From Acidobacteriota bacterium (lineage in GTDB: Bacteria > Acidobacteriota > Terriglobia > Acidiferrales > UBA7541): 64,000 nt of DNA. A model generated the notes under the pieces. That model was given only the letters and a program-made list of their open reading frames with translations, searched no databases and was not told where the DNA came from. The stretch spans positions 248,001 through 312,000 of the forward strand of contig JABCYZ010000002.1 of assembly GCA_013289955.1 (NCBI GenBank). Direction: 5' to 3'. The translations under genes were made by a program, and so were the position numbers. Positions 37,763 to 46,316 of this stretch are shown here, piece by piece. How positions within the stretch are numbered: position 1 is the first letter of the stretch; the number at the start of each line of letters is the position of its first letter.

Positions 37763-40444
37763 ATGAGGCGGCTGCGCGCATTACTGAAACGACTAATCAA
37801 TTTATTCAACAAAGAGACAAGCGAGGGCGAGTTTTCCGCGGAAATGGAAAGCCATCTCCAACTCCACATCGAAGACAATCTCCGCTCCGGCATGGCTCCC
37901 CAGGAAGCCCGCCGCCAAGCCCTGCTCAGGCTCGGAGGCCTCGAGCAAACCAAAGAAATCTACCGCGACCGCGTAGGCCTGCCATTCCCAGAAACTCTCT
38001 TGCGCGATTTTCGCTATGCCGCGCGCGTCCTCAGCAAAAACCTCGGCTTCACCATTGTCGCCGTCACAACGCTGGCCATCGGCATCGGCGCCAACACCGC
38101 CATCTTCAGCGTGCTCGAATCGCAACTCTGGCGCCCGCTCCCGTTTCCCGATTCCGAGCGCCTCGTCGACGCTCACATAGTCCTCCGCGAGAACCGTCGT
38201 CAATGGGGTGTCCTCACGAGCATCGAGTATCGCGCTTGGCGCGAACGCAGCCACTCCTTCACCAATCTCGGCGCTTACGACTATCCGTCGAACCGCAATC
38301 TCACTGCCCGAGGCACCTCGGAACGCGCCGAGGTGATGCGCGTCACACCCAGCCTCCTCGACACCCTCGGAGTTCCGCTCGAAACCGGCCGAGGTTTCCT
38401 GCCCGAAGAAGAAACACCCGGCCGCGACCGCGTCGCCATCCTCACTCACACGCTTTGGCAGACCCGTTTTGCTTCCGACACCTCCGTGCTCGGCAATTCT
38501 ATCGTCCTCGACGGCGAGTCTTACGTCGTTATCGGCATCTCGTCCCCACGCCTTCATTTCGAGTACATGGAAGAGCCCGCCATTTTCGTGCCGCTCGCGA
38601 TGAACCCCTCCAAACAAGCTCCGCGCAACACCTACGTCATCGGCAGGCTCGCTCCCGGAGTCAGGCCCGCGCAGGCCAGCGCGGAACTCGCCGGCATACT
38701 CGAAACAATTCCAAAATCTGATCGCGCGGACGATTCAACCGCTTCGGTGACCAATCTTCGCGAAACATGGACGGGCTTCGCCGCGCGTTCCCTTTTCTTC
38801 TTCGCTGGCGCCGTACTGCTCGTTCTCCTGATTGCCTGCGTCAACAACGCCGGATTGCTGCTTGCTCGCGGACTCGCTCGACAGCGCGAATTCACGCTTC
38901 GCGCTGCTCTCGGCGCGGGACGCGGCACGCTTATCCGTCAATCGCTCGTCGAGACCCTGATTTTGTCCCTGGCCGGCGGCGTAGGAGGAACCCTGCTGGG
39001 TCTCTGGGGCGCAGCTGCTCTCGCCGCTTTTATCCCTCAAGACACGCTCCCGCGAAACACAAGTGTAGGGCTCGATTCCCGCGTGCTTCTCTTCGTCCTC
39101 GGCGTATCCATTTTTTCGGCGCTCCTTACCGGCATCGCGCCCGCGCTGCTCAGCTCCCGCGTCGATCTCAACAGCGTTCTTCGTCAAGGCCCTAGCGGCC
39201 TTTCCACCAGTCGCAGCCAGAACAGCACTCGCGGCAGCCTCGTCGCCATCGAAGTTGCTCTCGCGCTGGTTCTGCTCTTTGGCGCCGGCCTGTTTCTATC
39301 AAGTTTTGTTCGCCTCGAACAGGCACCCCGCGGTTTCGACGCCCCCGGCGCGCTTTCCTTTCGCGTATCCCTGCGCGGGGAAAACTACGCGCAGCCCGAG
39401 CAGCAACAGCGCTATTTTCGCACCTTGACCGATCAACTCGGCTCACTCGCCGGCGTAGAAGCCGTCACGGTTGGCACCGGCATTCCGCTGGACGGCTACA
39501 CGCAATTCGAATCCGTCAACGTAAAGGGCCGCCCGCCTCGCGGCAGGCACGGCAGCGGTGTCATTACCTACGCTGTCGCCAGAAACTACTTCGATCTTCT
39601 GCACATCCATCTCCTCGCCGGGCGGCCTTTCTCGCCGCAGGACAGCGAAAGTTCTCAGAGCGTCGTAATCATCAATCGCAACACCGCACAGACACTCTTC
39701 GGCTCCGAAAACCCCCTCGGCAAAGTTCTAGAGTTTGTTCCCGACGAGCGCCGCGGCACTTCTGTCAGACCGCCCGTTCAAATCGTCGGCGTCTCAGAGA
39801 ACGCCCAGGTATTCGGCGCGAACGAAGTCCCCTTCGAGGTCCTTTATTTCCCCTTTCCCCAGCATCCGGCTCCCGCGGCCGATGTCGTCGTTTCATCGAG
39901 TCTTCCCCGCGGCGCGCTGCTTGGAGCGATTCGCGACACAACCTATTCGCTCGATAAGGATCAGCCCATCTTCGACGTGCAAACCACGGACGATCTCATT
40001 AGCGCGTCCCTCGGCGGCGCACGCTTCGATTTGATGTTGGTCGCCTGCCTCGCCATGGTCGCGGTGACGCTGGTCTCCATCGGGATTTTCGGCACGGTCG
40101 CCTATTTCGTTCAGCAACGCACGCGGGAATTCGGCATTCGACTGGCGCTCGGCGCTACCCGGGGCCGCATCCTGCGCCACGCTCTCAGACGCGCCCTCGT
40201 CATGGGCTCGGTCGGGTTGCTCTCTGGCGTTATTGTCTCCCTCGCTCTCGGCCGCGTACTGCGCGGCGTTCTGTATCTCGTGCCGGGGGAACGCGCCGGC
40301 ATGCTGTACGGCGTCAAAATGGATGACCCGCTAGCAATGTCGCTCGCTTCCATTCTGCTTTTCGCGGTCGTTATGCTCGCCAGCTATGTTCCCGCTGTTC
40401 GCGCCGCCCGCGTCGACCCCACGGTCGCCTTGCGCTACGAATAG
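37763..40444 (+). CDS. ADOP permease 5 (class I prefix), last of the first array
   Basis: An 893-residue permease. The prefix is MRRLRALLKRLINLFNKE with [24 protein letters not shown] is five bases before the ATG. TM1 is GFTIVAVTTLAIGIGANT. FtsX domain 1 reads IACVNNAGLLLARGLARQRE near 356, and the second half opens RGSLVAIEVALALVLLFGAG. FtsX domain 2 is the most divergent of the array: GTVAYFVQQRTREFGIRLAL near 791, with a lengthened last periplasmic loop (LYLVPGERAGMLYGVKMDDP) where the others have LLFGV and a short turn. Codons here are rich in C at third positions. It ends VALRYE, and 113 bases with a new promoter follow. Confidence 0.95.
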   Translation: MRRLRALLKRLINLFNKETSEGEFSAEMESHLQLHIEDNLRSGMAPQEARRQALLRLGGLEQTKEIYRDRVGLPFPETLLRDFRYAARVLSKNLGFTIVAVTTLAIGIGANTAIFSVLESQLWRPLPFPDSERLVDAHIVLRENRRQWGVLTSIEYRAWRERSHSFTNLGAYDYPSNRNLTARGTSERAEVMRVTPSLLDTLGVPLETGRGFLPEEETPGRDRVAILTHTLWQTRFASDTSVLGNSIVLDGESYVVIGISSPRLHFEYMEEPAIFVPLAMNPSKQAPRNTYVIGRLAPGVRPAQASAELAGILETIPKSDRADDSTASVTNLRETWTGFAARSLFFFAGAVLLVLLIACVNNAGLLLARGLARQREFTLRAALGAGRGTLIRQSLVETLILSLAGGVGGTLLGLWGAAALAAFIPQDTLPRNTSVGLDSRVLLFVLGVSIFSALLTGIAPALLSSRVDLNSVLRQGPSGLSTSRSQNSTRGSLVAIEVALALVLLFGAGLFLSSFVRLEQAPRGFDAPGALSFRVSLRGENYAQPEQQQRYFRTLTDQLGSLAGVEAVTVGTGIPLDGYTQFESVNVKGRPPRGRHGSGVITYAVARNYFDLLHIHLLAGRPFSPQDSESSQSVVIINRNTAQTLFGSENPLGKVLEFVPDERRGTSVRPPVQIVGVSENAQVFGANEVPFEVLYFPFPQHPAPAADVVVSSSLPRGALLGAIRDTTYSLDKDQPIFDVQTTDDLISASLGGARFDLMLVACLAMVAVTLVSIGIFGTVAYFVQQRTREFGIRLALGATRGRILRHALRRALVMGSVGLLSGVIVSLALGRVLRGVLYLVPGERAGMLYGVKMDDPLAMSLASILLFAVVMLASYVPAVRAARVDPTVALRYE

Positions 40445-40480
40445 TCCACCAACCACTCACGCGAATCTCGAAAACAGCTC

Positions 40481-40533
40481 TTGACAGACCTGCGCATCTA
40501 CACTATTTTGCTCTAGGCCTTGCAGCAAATAGT
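40481..40533 (+). promoter_or_regulatory. PadR-B promoter with overlapping operator dyad
   Basis: TTGACA (40481-40486) and TATTTT (40504-40509) are 17 bases apart. ACTATTTTGCT (40502-40512), which covers the -10, faces AGCAAATAGT (40524-40533) as an inverted repeat with one bulged T and an 11-base centre. A bound PadR dimer would block the promoter. GGGAG six bases before the ATG at 40558 is the ribosome-binding site. Confidence 0.7.
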
Positions 40534-40557
40534 CTCTACCGCTTCTCGGGAGCTGCC

Positions 40558-40899
40558 ATGAAAAATTCCGCGCAGCGAGACCTCTTTCCCGGCGCGCTCG
40601 AAATGATGATTCTCCGCACTCTCAAGCGCCAGCCTCTGCACGGCTACGCACTCGTCCAGCACATCAAGCGGACCTCGGACGATCTCCTCCAGATCGAAGA
40701 AGGCTCGCTCTATCCCGCTCTCCAACGCCTGCTCAAGGAAGAACTGGTCAAAGCCGAATGGGGCATCTCCTCTACCAACCGCCGCGTCCGCATCTACAAA
40801 CTCACCGCCGCAGGCGCCAAACATCTTGAGCGCCAGGTTTCGAGCTTTGAAAAAATGCTTGAAGGAATCACGCGTGTCCTGGCGCGGGGCGAATCGTGA
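40558..40899 (+). CDS. PadR-family regulator B of the second ADOP array
   Basis: A 113-residue short PadR-type repressor. FPGALEMMILRTLKRQPLHG, YALVQHIKRTSDDLLQIEEG and SLYPALQRLLKEELVKAEWG form the winged helix and RRVRIYKLTAAGAKHL the wing; a short terminal helix (SSFEKMLEGITRVL) follows. It is clearly related to regulator A but differs in the recognition region, so the two may read different operators. Its stop overlaps the GTG start of permease 6 (GTGA at 40896-40899), so regulator and first permease are translationally coupled. It likely controls itself and the five permeases that follow, through the dyad at 40502-40533. Confidence 0.95.
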   Translation: MKNSAQRDLFPGALEMMILRTLKRQPLHGYALVQHIKRTSDDLLQIEEGSLYPALQRLLKEELVKAEWGISSTNRRVRIYKLTAAGAKHLERQVSSFEKMLEGITRVLARGES

Positions 40900-43556
40900 A
40901 CTGGTTAAAGCAGCTGCTTTCACGCCGCCGCCTGTACAACGATCTCTCCAGCGAGATGCGCCAGCACCTCGACGAAAAGATCGATGAGCTTGTCGCCGCC
41001 GGCATGTCTGAAAAAGAAGCCACTGCCGCCGCCCGCCGCGCATTTGGCAATGTAACCTTGATCGAAGAAGACGGCCGCGAAGTCTGGCAATGGCCCTCCA
41101 TGGAGAGTTTCATCGCGGATCTCCGCTACGCTCTGCACACGCTTCCTAGGAGCGCCGGCTTCACGATAACCGCGATTGTCACTCTTGCGCTCGGAATCGG
41201 AGCAAACACCGCTATTTTTATGTTGCTTGACGCCATCCGCTTGCGCAGCCTGCCCGTCGAGGATCCGAAAGAGCTTGTCGAGGTGCGGATTACGGACTCC
41301 GGGCACCAGGGCATGGGTAACAACCAACAGTACGGAGAATTGACTCGGCCACTCTGGCAGGAAATCCGCGATCAGCAACAGTCCTTCTCCGGCGTATTTG
41401 CCTGGAGTGTGAACCTGCGATTCATGGGCCGCGGAAGTGAGATGCGTCACTTCCATGAGCTTCGCGTAAGCGGCGATTTCTTCCGCACACTGGGAGTCCA
41501 TCCCTTCCGCGGCCATCTGTTGACGGCCGAAGACGAAGGCGCGTGTCCCGTGACTCGCGCCGTGGTCAGTTACCCCTATTGGCAGAGCGAACTGGGCGGG
41601 CGCGCCCTTTCCCCCGCTATCAAACTCGTGGTGGATAACGAACTGGTGGAAATCGTCGGCGTGACGCCGCCGGCCTTCTTTGGGATGGTGGTAGGCGAGG
41701 GCTTCGATATCGCAGTTCCATTTTGCGAGCCGAAAGAAGGGTTGCGACGCGATACCTTCGAGGTTTCCGTGATGGGCCGTCTGAAGCCAGGCGGGACGGC
41801 GCAACGCGCCTCGGCGGAATTGGACGCACTGAGCTCCGGCATTTTCGAAGCTACGGTTCCGCCAGGCCGCGACACGCACTGGACCGAAATTTACAAACAC
41901 TTCCGCCTTGCGGCGTACCCCGCCTCAACAGGCGTCAGTTCCCTGCGGGACTATGACCGTGCGCTCTTCCTGCTTCTGGCGATCGCAGGACTCGTCCTGC
42001 TCATCGCCTGCACAAACCTCGCTAACTTGATGCTTGCTCGCGCGGGCGTACGCCAACGGGAGATGGCGGTTCGGCTCGCACTGGGTGCATCGCGCGCTCG
42101 TCTGATACGACAGTTGCTGACGGAAAGTCTACTTCTTGCCGCAGCAGGAGCCGCGATAGGCATGGTTCTCGCGCAATATTTGAGCCGGCTGCTGGTATGG
42201 TCGTTTTCCACGGACGGAGCAGGAGTGACTCTCGAGACCGTCACGGACTGGCGCGTACTCTTTTTCGCGGCGGGCGTGGCAACCTTAACGTGCGTCGTTT
42301 TCGGAATTGCTCCCGCGCTTCGCGCCACTCGCGCGGCGCCCATTTCTGCGATGAAGGTTGGCGGCCGCGGAACAACGGGAGGCCGGGAGCGTTTCTCGCT
42401 GCAGCGGCTGCTGGTCGTAACGCAAGTCTCCGTTTCCCTTGTGCTCCTCGTAGGGGCTCTGCTCTTTGTGCGCAGCTTTCAGAACCTGATGACTTTTGAT
42501 CCAGGAATGCGCGAGAGCGGTATTACCGATGCATTCCTCGGATTCTGGCAATCGAATCTGGCCAGGGAACGCTGGGCAGACTTTGAACGGGAATTGCTCG
42601 AGGAAGTGCGCTCCGTGCCGGGAGTCTTAAACGCCGCGACAACCACGAATACACCGTTGCTTGGAAGCAGCTGGGAACACGGCATCCGCGTCGGATCGCA
42701 GGAAGGAAATTCCAAATTCACTTGGGTGAGTCCGGAGTATTTCGAAACGATGGGCATCCCGGTCATCCGGGGCCGCAGCCTTACGCGGGAGGATACCGCG
42801 TCGTCCGGGCGAGTGGCCATTGTGAATGAGACCTTCGTTCGCCTTTATTCAGGCGGCGCCAACCCAATCGGGCAGACGCTTCGCACCAGCCCCGAGCCGG
42901 ATTACCCCGCTACGGTTTATGAAATTGTTGGCGTCATTCCGGATACGAAATACAACGACTTGCGCGGCCAGACTCCGCCGATGACCTTCGCGCCCGCTGC
43001 GCAGTTCCCCGGCCAGGGGCCCTGGGCCGTTGTGATGATCCACTCGAACCTTCCTTCGGCGGCCATCGCCGCAGCCGCAAAGCGCGTCATCGCCGAAAAG
43101 CATCCTGACGTCGTCACCCAGTTCGCGGATTTTCAAGGGGAGATTCGCGGCGGACTGGTCGAGGAGCGCTTGATGGCTGCACTTTCCGGATTCTTCGGCC
43201 TCCTGGCCGTGCTCCTGGCAGTGGTTGGACTCTACGGCGTGATTTCCTACATTGTTGCCATGCGGCGAAACGAAATCGGCATTCGCATGGCGCTCGGCGC
43301 GAGCCGAGCGGACGTTGTCGGAAGCATCTTGCGGCAAACTCTCGCGGTGCTCGCGCTTGGCATAGGTGTTGGCGTCGTGTTCGCCCTGATCGCGGTTCGA
43401 AGCGCAGCTTCGCTCCTGTTTGGCCTGCCGCCGAACGACCCGCTGACCTTCCTGAGCGCATCCGCCCTGCTGATAACCATTGCCCTGATCGCCAGCTTGT
43501 TACCGGCTCGACGAGCTTCCCGGGTCGATCCGATGGTGGCTTTGCGTTACGAATGA
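40896..43556 (+). CDS. ADOP permease 6 (class II prefix)
   Basis: An 886-residue permease, first of the second array. The prefix is of the shorter second type: MNWLKQLLSRRRLYNDLSSE, MRQHLDEKIDELVAAGMS, RRAFGNVTLIEEDGREVW, with no LHIEDNLR motif. TM1 is [18 protein letters not shown], with RSAG in place of KNPG just before it. The first periplasmic domain contains TRPLWQEIRDQQQSFSGV and a Cys (AEDEGACPVTR). FtsX domain 1 reads IACTNLANLMLARAGVRQRE near 369, and FtsX domain 2 [20 protein letters not shown] near 795. It ends MVALRYE. The start is a GTG that overlaps the PadR-B stop. Confidence 0.95.
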   Translation: MNWLKQLLSRRRLYNDLSSEMRQHLDEKIDELVAAGMSEKEATAAARRAFGNVTLIEEDGREVWQWPSMESFIADLRYALHTLPRSAGFTITAIVTLALGIGANTAIFMLLDAIRLRSLPVEDPKELVEVRITDSGHQGMGNNQQYGELTRPLWQEIRDQQQSFSGVFAWSVNLRFMGRGSEMRHFHELRVSGDFFRTLGVHPFRGHLLTAEDEGACPVTRAVVSYPYWQSELGGRALSPAIKLVVDNELVEIVGVTPPAFFGMVVGEGFDIAVPFCEPKEGLRRDTFEVSVMGRLKPGGTAQRASAELDALSSGIFEATVPPGRDTHWTEIYKHFRLAAYPASTGVSSLRDYDRALFLLLAIAGLVLLIACTNLANLMLARAGVRQREMAVRLALGASRARLIRQLLTESLLLAAAGAAIGMVLAQYLSRLLVWSFSTDGAGVTLETVTDWRVLFFAAGVATLTCVVFGIAPALRATRAAPISAMKVGGRGTTGGRERFSLQRLLVVTQVSVSLVLLVGALLFVRSFQNLMTFDPGMRESGITDAFLGFWQSNLARERWADFERELLEEVRSVPGVLNAATTTNTPLLGSSWEHGIRVGSQEGNSKFTWVSPEYFETMGIPVIRGRSLTREDTASSGRVAIVNETFVRLYSGGANPIGQTLRTSPEPDYPATVYEIVGVIPDTKYNDLRGQTPPMTFAPAAQFPGQGPWAVVMIHSNLPSAAIAAAAKRVIAEKHPDVVTQFADFQGEIRGGLVEERLMAALSGFFGLLAVLLAVVGLYGVISYIVAMRRNEIGIRMALGASRADVVGSILRQTLAVLALGIGVGVVFALIAVRSAASLLFGLPPNDPLTFLSASALLITIALIASLLPARRASRVDPMVALRYE

Positions 43557-43600
43557 AGGTTTCGAACAAACGCTGGAGGAGATCGGAAGCTTCACAGCAC

Positions 43601-43610
43601 GGAGTGAATC
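43601..43610 (+). promoter_or_regulatory. Repeated translation leader of class II permeases
   Basis: GGAGTGAATC stands directly before the ATG of permease 7. The same ten bases precede permease 10 (51848-51857), GGAGTGATTC precedes permease 9 (49066-49075) and AGGTGAATC precedes permease 8 (46308-46316). GGAG or AGG is the ribosome-binding site. The shared leader shows that the unit of duplication included the start region. Confidence 0.7.
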
Positions 43611-46262
43611 ATGAACTGGCTGAAACAAATATTTTCTCGCCGCCGCGTCTACCACGAACTTTCCGATGAAATTCGCCAGCACCTCGACGAGAAAATAGAA
43701 GAACTCGTCGCCGCGGGAATGTCCAAAAAAGAGGCCATCGCCGCCGCTCGTCGCGAGTTCGGAAACGTCACACAGGTTGAGCGCGACGGCCGTGAAGTCT
43801 GGCGCTGGCCTTCTATGGAAGACTTTCTATCGGACTTCCGGTTCGCCGCGCGCGTGCTGCGGAAAAATCCGGGTTTCACCGCCGTCGCCGTGCTGACACT
43901 TGCCCTCGGCATCGGCGCCAACGCGGCGCTGTTCAGCGTCATTGACGCCGTTCTTCTGCGCCCCTTGCCGTTTCATGATCCTGGGGGCTTGGTCGCTGTT
44001 CATTCCGTGGATCTCAAAGACGCGAACCAGGGCGGAGAGATTTCCTACCCCGCCTTTCTCGACTGGCGCTCGCGCACGCACTCTTTCGAAGCCATGTCGG
44101 TTTGGTCCACGATGGGATTCACGTACACGGGCGGCGAACAGCCCGAAAGTGTCACCGGCGCGATGGTTTCCGCCAATCTGTTTTCCCTGCTGGGAGTCGC
44201 GCCCGCCCTGGGGCGGAGTTTTACCCCGGACGAAGACAATCCCGCCAACGACGAACTCCCCGTCATCGTCAGCTACGAGTTTTGGCAGAGCCATTTCGGC
44301 GGCGATCCAGGTGTATTGGGTCGCGCGCTAACCCTGGACAATCAGGAATTCAGCGTTGTGGGAGTCATGCCGCCGCGCTTTCAGTTCCCCGTGCAAAGAG
44401 AGCGCGTCGAAATGTGGATCACCATCGCGCGCGATCTCCAGGGCAAGTCGGCGCTGGCGGCGCAACGAGGGGTGTCCTATCTCCAGGTGATTGCGAGACG
44501 CAAGCCCGGGGTCGAAATTTCCCAGGCGCAGTCCGACGTCTTGCTCGTACAGGACCAGCTCAATCGCCAATATCCTGAAAATCGTCCTCGCGGAGCAAAC
44601 ATAAATTCGGAGTCGGATCAGATCGCCGGAGCCATGCGTCCGGTGCTGCTGATTCTTCTCGGCGCCGTCGGCTTCGTGCTGCTGATTGCCTGTGCCAATG
44701 TGGCCAGCCTGCTCTTGGCGCGGTCCACCGTGCGGCAAAGAGAGTTCACGCTACGCGCAGCGCTCGGAGCGAGCCGATGGACGATCATCCGGCAACTACT
44801 GACAGAAAGCTTGCTGCTGGCCATGACCGGCGGAGTCCTGGGGCTTTTGCTCGCTCATTGGGCGACTGGCGCTCTCGTCGCCATGGCTCCCCAAACGTTG
44901 GCGCGAACCTCGGAGATCGCGCTGGACTACCGCGTGCTGGCTTTCGCGTTTCTCGTTGCGCTCGTAACCGGAGTGCTCTTCGGACTAGCGCCCGCTATCC
45001 AAGCATCCCGCTTCGATTTGAACCACGTCCTGGGCGAAAACGGACGCGGTTCGAGCGCCGAGCGGGGCGGCGTCCGCCTCCGCAGCCTACTGGTGGCGTC
45101 GCAATTGGCAATCGCATTTGTGCTGCTGACCGGCGCCGGGCTGCTCCTGCGCAGTTTCCATCACCTACAGCATGTCAATCCCGGATTCCGCGCCGACCAT
45201 GTCCTGACTTTCCTGCTTGATGTGCCTTCCCATCGCCACCCTGGCGCTCAGCGTGCTATTTTCGTCCAACAGATTTTACAGTCAACAAGAGCGCTGCCCG
45301 GGGTGAAATCCGCCAGCGCCGTCTTCGGTCTGCCGTTGAGCGAAACCCAAAGTGTATTTACAGCTGCGGAGATCGAAGGACATCCGGTCCCGCCCTCGCA
45401 GCGCCCGAGGGTCGGGTTTCGAATTATCGAGTCTGATTACTTCCACACCATGGGGATTCCGCTTCTGCAGGGCCGCACCTTTACCGCTCGCGACGAACAA
45501 GGCGGCCCGCCCTTGGCCATCGTCAACGAGACACTCGCGCGCCAGATGTTCAAGGGGGAGAATCCGATCGGACACCGCATCAAACCCAGCATCTCCTTTG
45601 GAGAGAGCGATGAAGCTCCACTCCGTGAGATCGTCGGCGTCACTGCCGACGTAAAGTCCGGCAGCATCGGCGGCAAGACTGTTCCCGAAATCTACGCTCC
45701 CCAAACCCCGACCGATTTCATCGGGGAGATGACCGTCGTGGTGCGCACCATGAACGATCCCGAGGCGCTGGTCCCCGCGATGCGTTCTCTGGTCAGCTCC
45801 TTGGACAAGGACCTTCCCCTGCGCCAGGTCAAAACACTCGATCAGTACGTGAGCGGCTCCATTTCCGCGCCCCGATTCGATGCTCTGCTTCTCGGCATCT
45901 TTGCAGCTCTAGCTTTTGTGCTAACCACGATCGGCCTCTACGGTGTGATCTCTTATTCCGTGGTTCAGCGCACCCGCGAAATGGGCATTCGTATTGCTCT
46001 CGGCGCGCAGCCCGGAAGCATTTCCCGAATGGTGATGCGCGAGGGATCTTTGCTCACCTTGTCCGGCGTCGGAGCGGGGCTCTTATTCTCACTGTTCGCA
46101 GTGCGCCTCCTGCGCGGTCTATTGTTCGGAACGGGCGAGATAGACCCAGCCACTTTCATTGCCGTGCCCCTGCTGCTGATGGCAGTGGCTCTGGTAGCCA
46201 GTTATATTCCCGCACGCCGTGCGACGCAGGTCGATCCGATTATCGCGTTGCGTTGCGAGTGA
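43611..46262 (+). CDS. ADOP permease 7 (class II prefix)
   Basis: An 883-residue permease. The prefix is MNWLKQIFSRRRVYHELSDE with IRQHLDEKIEELVAAGMS and REFGNVTQVERDGREVWRW. TM1 is [20 protein letters not shown]. The first periplasmic domain has ISYPAFLDWRSRTHSFEAM, close to the solo permease at 18957 and to permease 10. FtsX domain 1 reads IACANVASLLLARSTVRQRE near 357; the second half opens RSLLVASQLAIAFVLLTGAG. FtsX domain 2 has ISYSVVQRTREMGIRIALGA near 792. It ends IIALRCE, where Cys replaces the usual Tyr. It starts 54 bases after permease 6 with the GGAGTGAATC leader. Confidence 0.95.
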   Translation: MNWLKQIFSRRRVYHELSDEIRQHLDEKIEELVAAGMSKKEAIAAARREFGNVTQVERDGREVWRWPSMEDFLSDFRFAARVLRKNPGFTAVAVLTLALGIGANAALFSVIDAVLLRPLPFHDPGGLVAVHSVDLKDANQGGEISYPAFLDWRSRTHSFEAMSVWSTMGFTYTGGEQPESVTGAMVSANLFSLLGVAPALGRSFTPDEDNPANDELPVIVSYEFWQSHFGGDPGVLGRALTLDNQEFSVVGVMPPRFQFPVQRERVEMWITIARDLQGKSALAAQRGVSYLQVIARRKPGVEISQAQSDVLLVQDQLNRQYPENRPRGANINSESDQIAGAMRPVLLILLGAVGFVLLIACANVASLLLARSTVRQREFTLRAALGASRWTIIRQLLTESLLLAMTGGVLGLLLAHWATGALVAMAPQTLARTSEIALDYRVLAFAFLVALVTGVLFGLAPAIQASRFDLNHVLGENGRGSSAERGGVRLRSLLVASQLAIAFVLLTGAGLLLRSFHHLQHVNPGFRADHVLTFLLDVPSHRHPGAQRAIFVQQILQSTRALPGVKSASAVFGLPLSETQSVFTAAEIEGHPVPPSQRPRVGFRIIESDYFHTMGIPLLQGRTFTARDEQGGPPLAIVNETLARQMFKGENPIGHRIKPSISFGESDEAPLREIVGVTADVKSGSIGGKTVPEIYAPQTPTDFIGEMTVVVRTMNDPEALVPAMRSLVSSLDKDLPLRQVKTLDQYVSGSISAPRFDALLLGIFAALAFVLTTIGLYGVISYSVVQRTREMGIRIALGAQPGSISRMVMREGSLLTLSGVGAGLLFSLFAVRLLRGLLFGTGEIDPATFIAVPLLLMAVALVASYIPARRATQVDPIIALRCE

Positions 46263-46316
46263 GGGCCCTAGGGGATGTTCGAAGCCGTTACGGATGAATT
46301 TTGCGCCAGGTGAATC

